Assembly: GCA_022486585.1 (NCBI GenBank)
Contig: JAKVKI010000017.1
Location: 1-47,801 of the forward strand
DNA from: Megasphaera sp.
GTDB taxonomy: Bacteria; Bacillota; Negativicutes; Veillonellales; Megasphaeraceae
Direction: 5' to 3'
Length of the DNA stretch: 47,801 nt
The notes beneath the pieces were generated by a model. It was not told the origin of the DNA. It did not search any database and was given only the letters and a program-made list of their open reading frames with translations. Position numbers and translations under genes: made by a program. This document shows positions 1 to 8,065 of the stretch, piece after piece. Each line of letters opens with the position of its first letter. Position 1 is the first letter of the stretch.

Positions 1-163
1 GTTCAACCAATCGATTCAGTAAATCGAATTTTTCGTATTCCGGATGTTTTTCTACAACCGGTTCCAACGAAGTCAATACTTCTTCGACGGTCTGAACGAA
101 TTCTGGTTCATTTGCATGTTTCGTTTTTACGTTTTCAATTACAGATGCAAGATACGTATTCAT
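1..163 (-). CDS. gdhA: NADP-type glutamate dehydrogenase, N-terminal fragment
   Basis: Only the first 54 codons are inside the window; the gene runs off the left edge. The translation begins MNTYLASVIENVK and continues with a helical segment typical of the N-terminus of hexameric NADP-dependent glutamate dehydrogenase, which interconverts glutamate with 2-oxoglutarate and ammonia. The ATG at 163 is preceded by a GAGGTGA ribosome binding site. It lies just downstream, on the same strand, of the GABA fermentation genes. There it could recycle the glutamate made by GABA transaminase back to 2-oxoglutarate; this link is inferred. The catalytic domains are not visible, so the identification rests on the N-terminal match alone. 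Confidence 0.8.
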   Translation of the reverse strand, partial: MNTYLASVIENVKTKHANEPEFVQTVEEVLTSLEPVVEKHPEYEKFDLLNRLVE

Positions 164-203
164 TTCCAATCACCTCATACTTCATTAATTTTTGTCAATA
201 TAA

Positions 204-245
204 ATCCACTGCAAACATCATGTTGCCATACTGTCTGCAGTGGAT
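204..245. repeat. Inverted repeat between 4hbD and gdhA
   Basis: Perfect 10-base arms (ATCCACTGCA and its complement) are separated by 22 bases. On the minus strand the second arm is followed by only a short T-rich run, so this is not a convincing intrinsic terminator. It could be a weak attenuator or an operator upstream of gdhA. No other signal is clear in this gap. Confidence 0.4.
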
Positions 246-295
246 ACGTCACAAATCTAATATGTACTCATATCCAACGCTATCGTCTTCATATA

Positions 296-1408
296 TTAAT
301 ACAATGATTTGTAAACTGCCAACACTTTATCATAATCCATTTGAATAAAGCTGTGTTTCAATAAACGCTGCTGGTTTTCAATGACAGATGCCGCAAATTC
401 TGGCAACTGTGCTTCTGTTACACCATATTCATGAAGAGCTTTTTTCGGCAAGATAGTATCCAGCAAGCATTCTAATTCAACATATACATCTTTGATGTCA
501 CAGCCGAGGATATCAGCCAAGAATGCATTCATCGTTGCTATTTCACCGTCAGTTTTATATTTCATGTAGCAGTTCATAACCCCAGTAAACATGGCATAAT
601 TCGATTCACCATGCGGTACATGGAATTCAGAACCAAGGGGATAACTCATCGCATGAACGGCTGCACAACCAGGGATACTAAAAGCAATACCTGCCCAGTT
701 CGCTGCTAAAAGGAAATCTTTCATCAGCGGAATACGTCCTTCCGGCCCATTGTCACGGATTTTCTTATACCCTTCCAGGATCAACTTGATAGCATTGTAG
801 CTGAATACTCGGAAGGTAGCACTGGAATCTGGCGATAAGGCTGATTCCACTGCATGCACTAACGCATCGATAGAGCTGGTAGCAAACACCTTGAAGGGCA
901 ATGTCTTCAAAAGGTCGGTAATGAGAACTGCCTTATCACCATACATGGTATCGTAGGCAATACCTTTTTTCGTATGACGGCTAATAAGGGCAAATACAGC
1001 AACATTCGTCACTTCACTGCCGGTACCACACGTCGTCGGTACGAGAATCAATTCTTTATCTTTTACCGGTTCGATTTTACCATCAAAGAGATCCAAAATC
1101 GGATGGCATTGTTTTAATGAAAATACCTTGCTTAAATCAAGAATAGTACCGCCGCCGACAGCAATAATACGTTTGTATCCTTTAGGCAAATCGTTGTAAA
1201 TAGCTTCTGCCATTTCGTCGGACGGTTCTCCTAATCCATATTTTTCCTGAAAAATGACCGTGCATTTGAGATCTAAGGCTTTGAAATTAGGCTCATAGAT
1301 ATATTCGTTGGTAATCATGACATCGCCTTCGCCGATGTTCAGTTCTTTTACGAAGTCTCTGCACGTTTCATAGGAGTACAGCGTCGGTTTCAACTGTAAT
1401 TCGATCAT
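296..1408 (-). CDS. 4hbD: 4-hydroxybutyrate dehydrogenase (iron-type alcohol dehydrogenase)
   Basis: 370 residues, the usual size of clostridial 4-hydroxybutyrate dehydrogenase. It reduces succinate semialdehyde to 4-hydroxybutyrate with NADH. Visible iron-ADH features are the nucleotide-binding GGGTILDLSKV segment, TTCGTGSEVTN, and the metal-binding region HAMSYPLGSEFHVPHGES. An in-frame ATG lies 13 codons upstream, but the ATG at 1408 matches the family start and has AAAGGAG 12 bases before it. This is the last gene of the abfD-abfT-MFS-gabT-4hbD operon and performs the second step of GABA breakdown. Family and context agree, so I am confident in the role; the cofactor is assumed from the family. 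Confidence 0.9.
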   Translation of the reverse strand: MIELQLKPTLYSYETCRDFVKELNIGEGDVMITNEYIYEPNFKALDLKCTVIFQEKYGLGEPSDEMAEAIYNDLPKGYKRIIAVGGGTILDLSKVFSLKQCHPILDLFDGKIEPVKDKELILVPTTCGTGSEVTNVAVFALISRHTKKGIAYDTMYGDKAVLITDLLKTLPFKVFATSSIDALVHAVESALSPDSSATFRVFSYNAIKLILEGYKKIRDNGPEGRIPLMKDFLLAANWAGIAFSIPGCAAVHAMSYPLGSEFHVPHGESNYAMFTGVMNCYMKYKTDGEIATMNAFLADILGCDIKDVYVELECLLDTILPKKALHEYGVTEAQLPEFAASVIENQQRLLKHSFIQMDYDKVLAVYKSLY

Positions 1409-1500
1409 AATCGCTAACAGCTCCTTTTCAATCATCAATAGTAACAAGCTTTCGCTTATTACAACAGAATCGAAATAACGTAACCGTGTTTCAAATGCTA

Positions 1501-2865
1501 TTATTTAGCAGTTAATCTCTTAAGGCCATCTTCAAAGAGCTGTAAGCCTGCATCAAGCTGTTCATCTGTCATGACCAAGGGGCCTAAGAAACGGATAACC
1601 TGACCATGCGTTCCTGCGCTTTCAACGAGAAGGCCGTGCTGTGCCAAATCTTCAACCAGTTTCTTTACCAATTCCCCATTCGGGTTTTTGGTTTTCTGAT
1701 CTGTAACGAATTCTACGCCAACCATGCCGCCTAAGCCGCGAACATCGCCGATTACATCGTATTTACTCATCCAGCTCTTAAAGGTATCCGTATATTTTTT
1801 ACCAATGTCCAATGAACGCTGGCACAAATTATCCCGATCAATCACTTTGAGGACCTGCAGCGCTGCAGCACATGCTAATGCATTGCCGCCGAAGGTACCA
1901 CCGATTGTGCCGCCAGGAACCTGGTCAAAAATTTCTTTACGTGCCGATACGCCGCTAAGAGGAACGCCGCCAGCAATAGATTTAGCCATGGAAATAATAT
2001 CGGGCTGTACGCCTGCTTCTTTCCAATATTCAGAAGCAAAGAGACGGCCTGTTCTGCCAAATCCGGACTGTACTTCGTCGACAATCATAAGAATGCCGTG
2101 AGCATCACAAATTTCGCGAACTTTCTTGACCCATTCAATAGGAGCCGGGATGAAACCACCTTCGCCCTGTAACGGTTCGAGAACAACTGCTGCAACATAT
2201 TCAGCCGGTGATGCTTCTTCAAATACATCATTCAAGCTGTCTACACAATACTGAATATATTCTTCTTCAGACATTTCAGCAGGACGGCGATAGCAGTACG
2301 GATATTTTGCACGATATATGCCATCAGGGAATGGTCCCATACCAACAGCATATGCTTTTTTAGAAGTCATCGCCATCGTCAAAGTAGTACGGCCATGGAA
2401 TGCGCCGGAGAAAACAATGATGTTCGGACGTTTTGTAAATGCTTTAGCAATCTTAACAGCATTTTCATCAGCTTCAGCACCGCTATTAGTAAACATGGTC
2501 TGTTTCTGTTCTCCGCGAACAGGTACACGTTTATTTAATTCAGCAGCCAATTGTACATATCCCGGATGCGTAACGACATTGAACATGCCATGAATATGCT
2601 TAGCCGCCTGAGCCTGTACTGCTTCCACTACTTCCGGGAGACAATGGCCAACATTCAATACGCCAACGCCGCCTATCCAATCGAGGAAAATATTTCCATC
2701 AACGTCTTGAATCATAGCCCCTTCTGCTTTATCCATAACGACGGGATATCCGCAATGAATAGCAGCTGGTGTATTGATTTCACGCTGTTTAACAATATCA
2801 GCAGCTTTCGGACCCGGCAAAGAATTAGTAACGATTTTCGGTAATGCTGTTCTTAATGTAGACAT
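1501..2865 (-). CDS. gabT: 4-aminobutyrate aminotransferase
   Basis: 454 residues, class III PLP-dependent transaminase. It moves the amino group of 4-aminobutyrate to 2-oxoglutarate, giving succinate semialdehyde and glutamate. Key features are the TNSGAEADENAVKIA region near residue 127, FHGRT near 156, the cofactor-contacting Asp263 in IVDEVQSGFGRTG, and the Schiff-base Lys295 in SMAKSIAGGVPLSG. The ATG at 2865 has AGAAGGATG upstream. It sits between the MFS transporter and 4hbD in a one-strand operon whose other enzymes handle the downstream 4-hydroxybutyrate steps, which strongly favours GABA over other omega-amino acids as substrate. Some family members also use 5-aminovalerate, which cannot be excluded. 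Confidence 0.9.
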   Translation of the reverse strand: MSTLRTALPKIVTNSLPGPKAADIVKQREINTPAAIHCGYPVVMDKAEGAMIQDVDGNIFLDWIGGVGVLNVGHCLPEVVEAVQAQAAKHIHGMFNVVTHPGYVQLAAELNKRVPVRGEQKQTMFTNSGAEADENAVKIAKAFTKRPNIIVFSGAFHGRTTLTMAMTSKKAYAVGMGPFPDGIYRAKYPYCYRRPAEMSEEEYIQYCVDSLNDVFEEASPAEYVAAVVLEPLQGEGGFIPAPIEWVKKVREICDAHGILMIVDEVQSGFGRTGRLFASEYWKEAGVQPDIISMAKSIAGGVPLSGVSARKEIFDQVPGGTIGGTFGGNALACAAALQVLKVIDRDNLCQRSLDIGKKYTDTFKSWMSKYDVIGDVRGLGGMVGVEFVTDQKTKNPNGELVKKLVEDLAQHGLLVESAGTHGQVIRFLGPLVMTDEQLDAGLQLFEDGLKRLTAK

Positions 2866-2933
2866 GGATTCATCCTTCTCTCTGTAAAATAATGAAAACG
2901 AAACGAAATGCTCTTATAAATAGCGACCATACG

Positions 2934-4337
2934 TTAGTCGATATCATCTTTCAATACGGCTTCTCCACAAACTTCGTTCTTTCTTTCCAAACTTTCTGCC
3001 AACTTTGCTCCCGTTCCGATTGGTGCTGCACCACTCGTTTCTGCCAGGTTCAGCCCCCGTGTTTCAGGTGCCAGGAATATGCAGATGATCAGGCCGAAGA
3101 TCAAGACCCCGCCCATAGCCAGCATCGTCATTTGGATACCATAAGCTTCCAGGAAAGATGGCAATGCAAACGTTCCTAAAATAGGTCCCATACGACTGAT
3201 CATGGTCGATACACCAACACCGACGGCACGAATTTCTGTCGGGAATAATTCATTCGGATATACCCAGTCCAAAACGTTAGGAGGACCCGATGAAATTGCA
3301 TACACAGTGAAACATACGACAATCACCCAAAACGGCGGTTCCGGTATGAGCCCGAGAACGAATAAACCTGCTGCCATGCCGACAAAGCTGCATATAATGA
3401 GCGGCCGCCGATTAAATTTCTCAATGATGATAGCTCCGAAAACGACCCCGACGACAAAGATCAATCCGACAATACTATCGCCTAATAAAAGGTCCCGGCC
3501 TTCACTCAGTTTGATAGCCTTTAACATGGACGGGCCAAAAATATAAATAGCAAACATGGGCAAAACCTGTGTAGCCCAGAAAAGACCTGCAAAAATAACC
3601 CGTTTCAAATAATATGGTTTGAACAATTCACTAACAGATGCATTTTGGACAGCCTTTTCTTCAAACATACTGACATCTGCAGACGGACCATATACATTTC
3701 TAACAATGACCGCCGCTTCTTCGACTCGATTCTTATTCATGAGCCAGCGCGGTGATTCCGGATAGTTCCGTCTTGCCCAAGCCAGCCAAAGCGAAATAAT
3801 AGCCGGGATACCTAGAATAATCTGCCAGTTATATACAGAATCATATACAAGATAGCCGACAACTTCGCCCAAGGTCATCCCAGAAATCCACATGATCATC
3901 ATAATACCAATATTCGTACCACGGCGATGGGCCGGAGAATATTCCGATAAATATGAAGTCGCACTAGTATAGTCCGCACCAATGACCAGACCAAATAAAA
4001 ATCGTATAACGAACAATGCGGTCGTACTTTGGACAAAACATATAGCAATAGATAAAATAGCAAAGGCTAGCGGAATGATAATAAAGGGCTTTTTCCGTCC
4101 TACGGCATCTGATACATTGCCGAATATAGGACCGCCTACGAGAATCCCCATGAGTGCGCCGGCTCCAATTGCACCAGTCCACCAATTATCCAAATGGAGT
4201 AATGGTCCTAACGCAATTAAAGCAGGGCCAATAGAGGCTAAAATATACCCATCGATCAAAGAGCTTAAACCACAATATACGGTTAGTTTATTTATAAATT
4301 TATTAAAATCTGCTTGTTGTCCTGACGAATACACCAA
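2934..4337 (-). CDS. MFS transporter, sugar-porter-like; candidate GABA or 4-hydroxybutyrate carrier
   Basis: 467 residues with about twelve hydrophobic segments in two halves. Sugar/metabolite-porter MFS motifs are visible: a GxxxDxxGRKK-type loop (GNVSDAVGRKKP) after helix 2, a second polar loop after helix 6 (PESPRWLMNKNR), and ELFPTEIRAVGVG near residue 365. The start is TTG at 4337 or the adjacent GTG at 4334, both behind AGGGGCAGG. Its place inside the GABA catabolic operon suggests it imports GABA or moves a pathway acid; that is inferred. Known bacterial GABA importers are mostly APC-family, so the family itself does not fix the substrate. Confidence 0.8.
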   Translation of the reverse strand: MVYSSGQQADFNKFINKLTVYCGLSSLIDGYILASIGPALIALGPLLHLDNWWTGAIGAGALMGILVGGPIFGNVSDAVGRKKPFIIIPLAFAILSIAICFVQSTTALFVIRFLFGLVIGADYTSATSYLSEYSPAHRRGTNIGIMMIMWISGMTLGEVVGYLVYDSVYNWQIILGIPAIISLWLAWARRNYPESPRWLMNKNRVEEAAVIVRNVYGPSADVSMFEEKAVQNASVSELFKPYYLKRVIFAGLFWATQVLPMFAIYIFGPSMLKAIKLSEGRDLLLGDSIVGLIFVVGVVFGAIIIEKFNRRPLIICSFVGMAAGLFVLGLIPEPPFWVIVVCFTVYAISSGPPNVLDWVYPNELFPTEIRAVGVGVSTMISRMGPILGTFALPSFLEAYGIQMTMLAMGGVLIFGLIICIFLAPETRGLNLAETSGAAPIGTGAKLAESLERKNEVCGEAVLKDDID

Positions 4338-4370
4338 TTGAACCTGCCCCTTTCCTGTGCGGTCCCGCTT

Positions 4371-5672
4371 CTAAAATTTACAATGGAAGCGTTTTTCAAA
4401 TTCAGCAATCAAAGCTGGACGAAAATCAGGATGGGCAATGTTGATCAGAGCGGCAGCCCGCTGTCTCAGCGTTTTTGCTTTCAGAGATGCAATGCCATAT
4501 TCAGTAACAATATAGTCTACATCATTACGAGATGTCGTAATAGCAGCTCCTTCATCAAGAAGCGGCACGATTTTGGAGATTTTTCCCTTACCCGTTGTCG
4601 CGGACATGGCAATAATAGCTTTCCCGCCCTTCGCCCGCGAAGCACCACGGACAAAATCCACCTGACCGCCGACGCCACTGAACTGGCGGTTACCTATCAT
4701 TTCAGCATTGACCTGACCCATGAGGTCGACTTGCATAGCCGAATTAATGGAAATAATATTATCGATTTTAGCAACGACAAAGGGATCATTCGTATAATCT
4801 ACAGGCTTCATTTCTACATCGGGATTATTATTGACGAAATCATATAATTTTTTAGTTCCCATTAAGAAACATGAAACAAATTTACCAGTATCAATGGTCT
4901 TCTTCTTATTGGTCACAACACCTTTATTCGCCAAGTCGACAACGCCATCAGAAAACATTTCCGAGTGGATGCCCAAATCTTTTTTATCCCCAAGGAAGGA
5001 TAACACTGCATCCGGAATCGCACCGATACCTAATTGCAACGTATCACCATCATGAATCAATGAAGCGACGTAGCCGCCAATTTTCTTTTCAAGATCGCCG
5101 ATTTTCGGTGGCTGCAATTCAATCAACGGTTCATCTTTTTCTACGATATAATCAATATCGTCAAGATGGATACTGTTCCCATAGGTACGCGGCATGTTTT
5201 TATTGATTTGAGCGATGACAAGTTTGGCTGCCGATGCAGCAGGCTGGGTATAGTCAACAGAAATACCAAAGGAACAATTACCTTGTTCATCTGGTTCACT
5301 CAGTTGAAGAAATACTACATCTACTGGAAGAAGGCCTTCCCGGAAAAACTTAGGCGCTTCATGGAAGAAGCACGGTGTATAATCAGCTCTGCCTTCTTCT
5401 ACTGCTTTACGGGTAGAACCGCCGACGAACAATGCATTGTGACGGAAATGTTTTTCCATCCCTGGCTGGCAATAGGGTGCTGTCCCCATGGCCACCATGT
5501 GCATGATCGTGACCTGTTCCAGCCGGTCAGCCTGATTGACCAATTCAGTCGTCAGGCATTGGGATTCACCGCACGCATGCGTGAATACGATATTGTCTCC
5601 GGATTTCACATGTTGGACTGCTTCTTCTACCGAAACGATTTTATGAGCATATTCTTTTTTCCAATCTTTCAA
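4371..5672 (-). CDS. abfT: 4-hydroxybutyrate CoA-transferase
   Basis: 433 residues, acetyl-CoA hydrolase/transferase family. It transfers CoA from acetyl-CoA (or butyryl-CoA) to 4-hydroxybutyrate. The predicted catalytic glutamate is Glu238 in GIHSEMFSDG, the same position as in the characterised Clostridium aminobutyricum enzyme. The C-terminal part carries GGQVDFVRGA and the VTEYGIASLKAKTLRQRA segment typical of the family. The start is TTG at 5672 with AGTAGGTG upstream. It lies directly after abfD, separated by a stem-loop, and supplies AbfD with its substrate. The Cat1/Cat2 family also includes succinyl- and propionyl-CoA transferases, but the neighbours make 4-hydroxybutyrate the best call. 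Confidence 0.92.
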   Translation of the reverse strand: MKDWKKEYAHKIVSVEEAVQHVKSGDNIVFTHACGESQCLTTELVNQADRLEQVTIMHMVAMGTAPYCQPGMEKHFRHNALFVGGSTRKAVEEGRADYTPCFFHEAPKFFREGLLPVDVVFLQLSEPDEQGNCSFGISVDYTQPAASAAKLVIAQINKNMPRTYGNSIHLDDIDYIVEKDEPLIELQPPKIGDLEKKIGGYVASLIHDGDTLQLGIGAIPDAVLSFLGDKKDLGIHSEMFSDGVVDLANKGVVTNKKKTIDTGKFVSCFLMGTKKLYDFVNNNPDVEMKPVDYTNDPFVVAKIDNIISINSAMQVDLMGQVNAEMIGNRQFSGVGGQVDFVRGASRAKGGKAIIAMSATTGKGKISKIVPLLDEGAAITTSRNDVDYIVTEYGIASLKAKTLRQRAAALINIAHPDFRPALIAEFEKRFHCKF

Positions 5673-5704
5673 CTAAGACACCTACTTTCTATAGGAGCCA
5701 CCTT

Positions 5705-5740
5705 TTGTTTCAGGCCTAAAGGAGTAAAGGCCTGAAACAA
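5705..5740 (-). other. Intercistronic stem-loop between abfD and abfT
   Basis: Perfect 13-base arms (TTGTTTCAGGCCT and complement) enclose a 10-base loop. There is no T-run after it on the minus strand, so it is probably not a full terminator. In the transcript the loop shows a CUCCUUU sequence, complementary to a Shine-Dalgarno core. It may stabilise the abfD message or tune the abfD to abfT ratio. Confidence 0.6.
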
Positions 5741-5788
5741 GAATGACTCGTGTGGTACTGCAGTGTAAGCAGACTAGTTACAATGTGA

Positions 5789-7240
5789 TTATTCTTCAAT
5801 ATGAGCAATCGCTTTGGCAAGTTTCTTTTTCATGCCCAAGTTGCCCTGGCGAGAAATCATGATGCGCTGTGCCTGCGGCGAGCCAGCACCATGCATGGAT
5901 TCTGTACGATACCCAACAGCAGCCGTGCCGAGGCTAAGGTTTTCAATGAGGCGTAAGATTTTGAGGCGGTTTTCTGTAGAAACGACACCAACGCCACGAA
6001 GATATTTATCAACATAAGGTCCCAATTTCGGATCCTTGAGGTCTTTTTCAGACGGTGCTGTTACCATGAGACCGCCGGCAATATCTTCAGCGAGACGAAC
6101 GATTTCGTAGGGGAAACGAGTAACATTCTGTTTGCAGACATTAGCCAGCAACAAGTTGATGATGAAGTTTCCTGATTCAGTTTGTGTGCCTAAGGCAGAG
6201 CAAGCGATGCCGCAAGCAAAAAGGGTTTCATTGAGATGCTGCATTTCGATGATTTTATCTTTAACGTGGGAAGCTTTCGGGCAGCCATTATAATCAGCAG
6301 CTACAGCAGCAGCACCGATAAGTACGTCACCTACGCCAACTTTACAACCACCATAGGACTGACGATGATAGCCGGCAAAGCGTTCTACTAAGGAACCAGC
6401 AAATTCATATTCGCCATCCATGAAGATGCGGTCGTTCGGAATGAATACGTTATCAAAAATGACCAGCGCTTCAGTACCGCCGAAGGTCGGGTTGCCTGTA
6501 TCCATCGGAGCGCCTTCCATCTTACGCGTATCGCAAGACTGACGGCCGACGATCATGAAGATACCTTTAGCATCAGTCGGGCAGGCAAAGGAAACAGCAT
6601 AATCTTTATCATCTTCACCCATAGAAATCGTCGGCATAACGATAACTTCATGGGAGTTGATGAAGCCAGTCTGATGCGCTTTGGCACCACGAACAACAAT
6701 ACCATCTGCACGACGTTCTACAACATGAAGATACAAATCCGGATCCTGTTGAGCATGTGGTGCCAGGCCGCGGTCACCTTTAGGGTCTGTCATAGCTCCA
6801 TCAACAGTAAGATCTCGTTCTTGAACATATTTCAAGAAATTCATGAAATTTTCATGATAATGCGTGCCGTATTTTTTATCTGTATCATATGTTACGGAAA
6901 ATTCAGCATTAAAGGAGTCCATGCCTACGCAGCGCTGGAAACATGCCGCTGTTTTCTGTCCGCAGAGACGTTGCATTTTTACTTTGTTCATCAGATCCTG
7001 TGTGCTCTGATGAATATGTGTAAAACGGTTAATCCGTTCACCTGTATACGGCGATACAACGGTCATCAAATCCTGATATTCCGGCATTTGTGCCAAATCA
7101 TAGGTCATTTTTACAGAATTCATAGACGGCCGAAGAATCGGGTCTTCAGCAGGACATTCGATTTTTTTACCGAACATATACACCTGCAAATTCATTTTTT
7201 TCATGCTTTCAACGTACTGTTCACCTGTCATTAATGCCAT
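5789..7240 (-). CDS. abfD: 4-hydroxybutyryl-CoA dehydratase / vinylacetyl-CoA isomerase
   Basis: 483 residues, close to the known clostridial enzyme along its length. It is a [4Fe-4S] and FAD enzyme that dehydrates 4-hydroxybutyryl-CoA to crotonyl-CoA by a ketyl-radical mechanism. The cluster ligands are all present: Cys100 and Cys104 in AACFQRCVG, and the His and Cys of GYHRQSYGGCKVG with the same H-x6-C spacing as the characterised protein. The motif MTDPKGDRGLAP, also strongly conserved, is intact. The ATG at 7240 has AAAGGATTG upstream. It is the first gene of the GABA operon, about 70 bases from the predicted start of a sigma-54 promoter. Product and pathway are near certain. Confidence 0.97.
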   Translation of the reverse strand: MALMTGEQYVESMKKMNLQVYMFGKKIECPAEDPILRPSMNSVKMTYDLAQMPEYQDLMTVVSPYTGERINRFTHIHQSTQDLMNKVKMQRLCGQKTAACFQRCVGMDSFNAEFSVTYDTDKKYGTHYHENFMNFLKYVQERDLTVDGAMTDPKGDRGLAPHAQQDPDLYLHVVERRADGIVVRGAKAHQTGFINSHEVIVMPTISMGEDDKDYAVSFACPTDAKGIFMIVGRQSCDTRKMEGAPMDTGNPTFGGTEALVIFDNVFIPNDRIFMDGEYEFAGSLVERFAGYHRQSYGGCKVGVGDVLIGAAAVAADYNGCPKASHVKDKIIEMQHLNETLFACGIACSALGTQTESGNFIINLLLANVCKQNVTRFPYEIVRLAEDIAGGLMVTAPSEKDLKDPKLGPYVDKYLRGVGVVSTENRLKILRLIENLSLGTAAVGYRTESMHGAGSPQAQRIMISRQGNLGMKKKLAKAIAHIEE

Positions 7241-7323
7241 AATTAATCAATCCTTTCTACTAAAGAAGCTGTAAGTTATACTGTACTATTTCACACATTT
7301 GTTGTTGCTTGACTGAATATACA

Positions 7324-7339
7324 GCAAAATTTGTGCCAA
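7324..7339 (-). promoter_or_regulatory. Sigma-54 (-24/-12) promoter of the GABA operon
   Basis: On the minus strand the sequence reads TTGGCAC-A-N4-TTGC, matching the consensus TTGGCACR-N4-TTGCW with exact GG-to-GC spacing. Transcription would start near 7312, about 70 bases before the abfD start codon. The window also encodes RpoN and a sigma-54 activator, which supports the call. Confidence 0.88.
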
Positions 7340-7350
7340 GTTCTTGCCAT

Positions 7351-7373
7351 TTCACATAAAAATTTTATGTGAA
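7351..7373. promoter_or_regulatory. 23-base palindrome next to the abfD promoter
   Basis: Perfect 11-base arms (TTCACATAAAA and complement) flank one central base. The centre lies about 50 bases upstream of the predicted abfD transcription start, immediately beyond the -24 element. It differs from the TGTTGCA sites, so it is probably a site for a second regulator. Which protein binds it is unknown. Confidence 0.6.
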
Positions 7374-7477
7374 TACTATTTTTCATGGCAGGTATCAGAT
7401 TTCTTCATCATTAAATTTTTTATTATATTTTTTCTCCTGCCTTTTCTACGATTTTCTCTGCCACGTATTTTTTCCTG

Positions 7478-7484
7478 TGTTGCA
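7478..7484 (+). promoter_or_regulatory. TGTTGCA half-site
   Basis: A single TGTTGCA, the half-site of the two palindromes downstream, 29 bases before the first of them. It may be a weak activator contact. Confidence 0.35.
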
Positions 7485-7512
7485 TAAATGAAACGAAAAA
7501 ACGTTTAACTTT

Positions 7513-7530
7513 TGTTGCATTATTGCAACA
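7513..7530. promoter_or_regulatory. Predicted enhancer site 1 (TGTTGCA palindrome)
   Basis: TGTTGCA and TGCAACA separated by four bases. It lies about 180 bases from each sigma-54 promoter, a normal distance for an upstream activating sequence. The probable ligand is the PAS-AAA+ activator encoded at 14685-16124; that assignment is inferred. Confidence 0.72.
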
Positions 7531-7547
7531 TCAGCGTATGATTCTAT

Positions 7548-7570
7548 ATTTGCAACAATGTGTTGCAAAT
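7548..7570. promoter_or_regulatory. Predicted enhancer site 2 (ATTTGCAACA palindrome)
   Basis: Perfect 10-base arms ATTTGCAACA and TGTTGCAAAT are separated by three bases. The core is the same as in site 1, in inverted order, with centres about 38 bases apart. Paired sites of this kind are typical for oligomeric sigma-54 activators. Confidence 0.72.
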
Positions 7571-7603
7571 GGCTACATATCATTCATCATTTTTTTATGC
7601 TTT

Positions 7604-7610
7604 TGTTGCA
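7604..7610 (+). promoter_or_regulatory. TGTTGCA half-site
   Basis: A further TGTTGCA, 33 bases beyond site 2 and about 90 bases before the plus-strand promoter. No matching inverted copy is next to it. Confidence 0.35.
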
Positions 7611-7700
7611 GATATTAAACACAATGATTTACGGCACTTCGCGTCATTGTCGCCTGTACTTAAAAATAGCAGCTTGCTTTTATTTATATATCTGCAATAG

Positions 7701-7717
7701 TTGGCACGTTTTTTGCT
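7701..7717 (+). promoter_or_regulatory. Sigma-54 (-24/-12) promoter of the LuxC/LuxE-type operon
   Basis: TTGGCACG-N4-TTGCT, an exact match to the sigma-54 consensus with correct spacing. Transcription should start near 7728, about 38 bases before the TTG start of the first gene. The short gaps and overlaps downstream suggest the transcript runs to at least 16124. Confidence 0.92.
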
Positions 7718-7765
7718 TATATTATTTTAAACTGATATTTTACAACATATGAAGGAGTGACTTAA

Positions 7766-8065
7766 TTGGATACATTAATGATAAAAAAAATCGAAGCCGT
7801 CTTAAATGAGGATGTCCGACCATCCCTGGCACAGCATCACGGTAATGTCGTCCTTGTCGATTATGCAGATCAAGTTCTTCGCATCCGCCTGACCGGCACC
7901 TGCAGTGGCTGTCCGTCAGCACAAGTAACGACAGAGAGCCTCATTACAGCCAAACTACAGGAAAAGCTTCCGCAAATACAAGATGTCATCTTGCTGACCG
8001 GTGTCAGCGATGATCTCATCGCCCAAGCGAAAGCTATCCTCCATTCCCATCACGCACCGGAGTAG
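7766..8065 (+). CDS. NifU-like C-terminal domain protein
   Basis: 99 residues, about one NifU C-terminal (Nfu) domain. The domain's CxxC is at Cys46 and Cys49 in TGTCSGCPSA. Nfu proteins hold and deliver iron-sulfur clusters. The start is TTG at 7766 with AAGGAG eight bases upstream; the later ATG at 7778 has no suitable site. It is the first gene after the plus-strand sigma-54 promoter and ends five bases before the next gene. Why an Nfu protein leads this operon is unclear. It might serve the Cys-rich protein that follows or the [4Fe-4S] AbfD made from the divergent promoter; both are inferences. Confidence 0.85.
   Translation: MDTLMIKKIEAVLNEDVRPSLAQHHGNVVLVDYADQVLRIRLTGTCSGCPSAQVTTESLITAKLQEKLPQIQDVILLTGVSDDLIAQAKAILHSHHAPE

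Larger units (their letters stand above)
7241..7765. promoter_or_regulatory. 525-base divergent control region
   Basis: No gene is supported here. The region holds a sigma-54 promoter on each strand (7324-7339 minus, 7701-7717 plus), a 23-base palindrome (7351-7373), and two palindromes plus two half-sites of a TGTTGCA motif (7478-7610). It is strongly AT-rich elsewhere. The short plus-strand reading frame at 7558-7752 lies over these signals and has no ribosome binding site. Confidence 0.8.

Noticed and set aside
204-245. Intrinsic terminator of the GABA operon
   Set aside because: The loop is 22 bases and no real T-run follows on the minus strand, so it is listed only as an inverted repeat.
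2318-2844. Plus-strand reading frames opposite gabT
   Set aside because: They are shadows of a well-supported aminotransferase gene and lack start signals.
7558-7752. Short plus-strand reading frame in the control region
   Set aside because: It lies across the enhancer palindrome and the sigma-54 promoter, has no ribosome binding site and a biased AT-rich composition.
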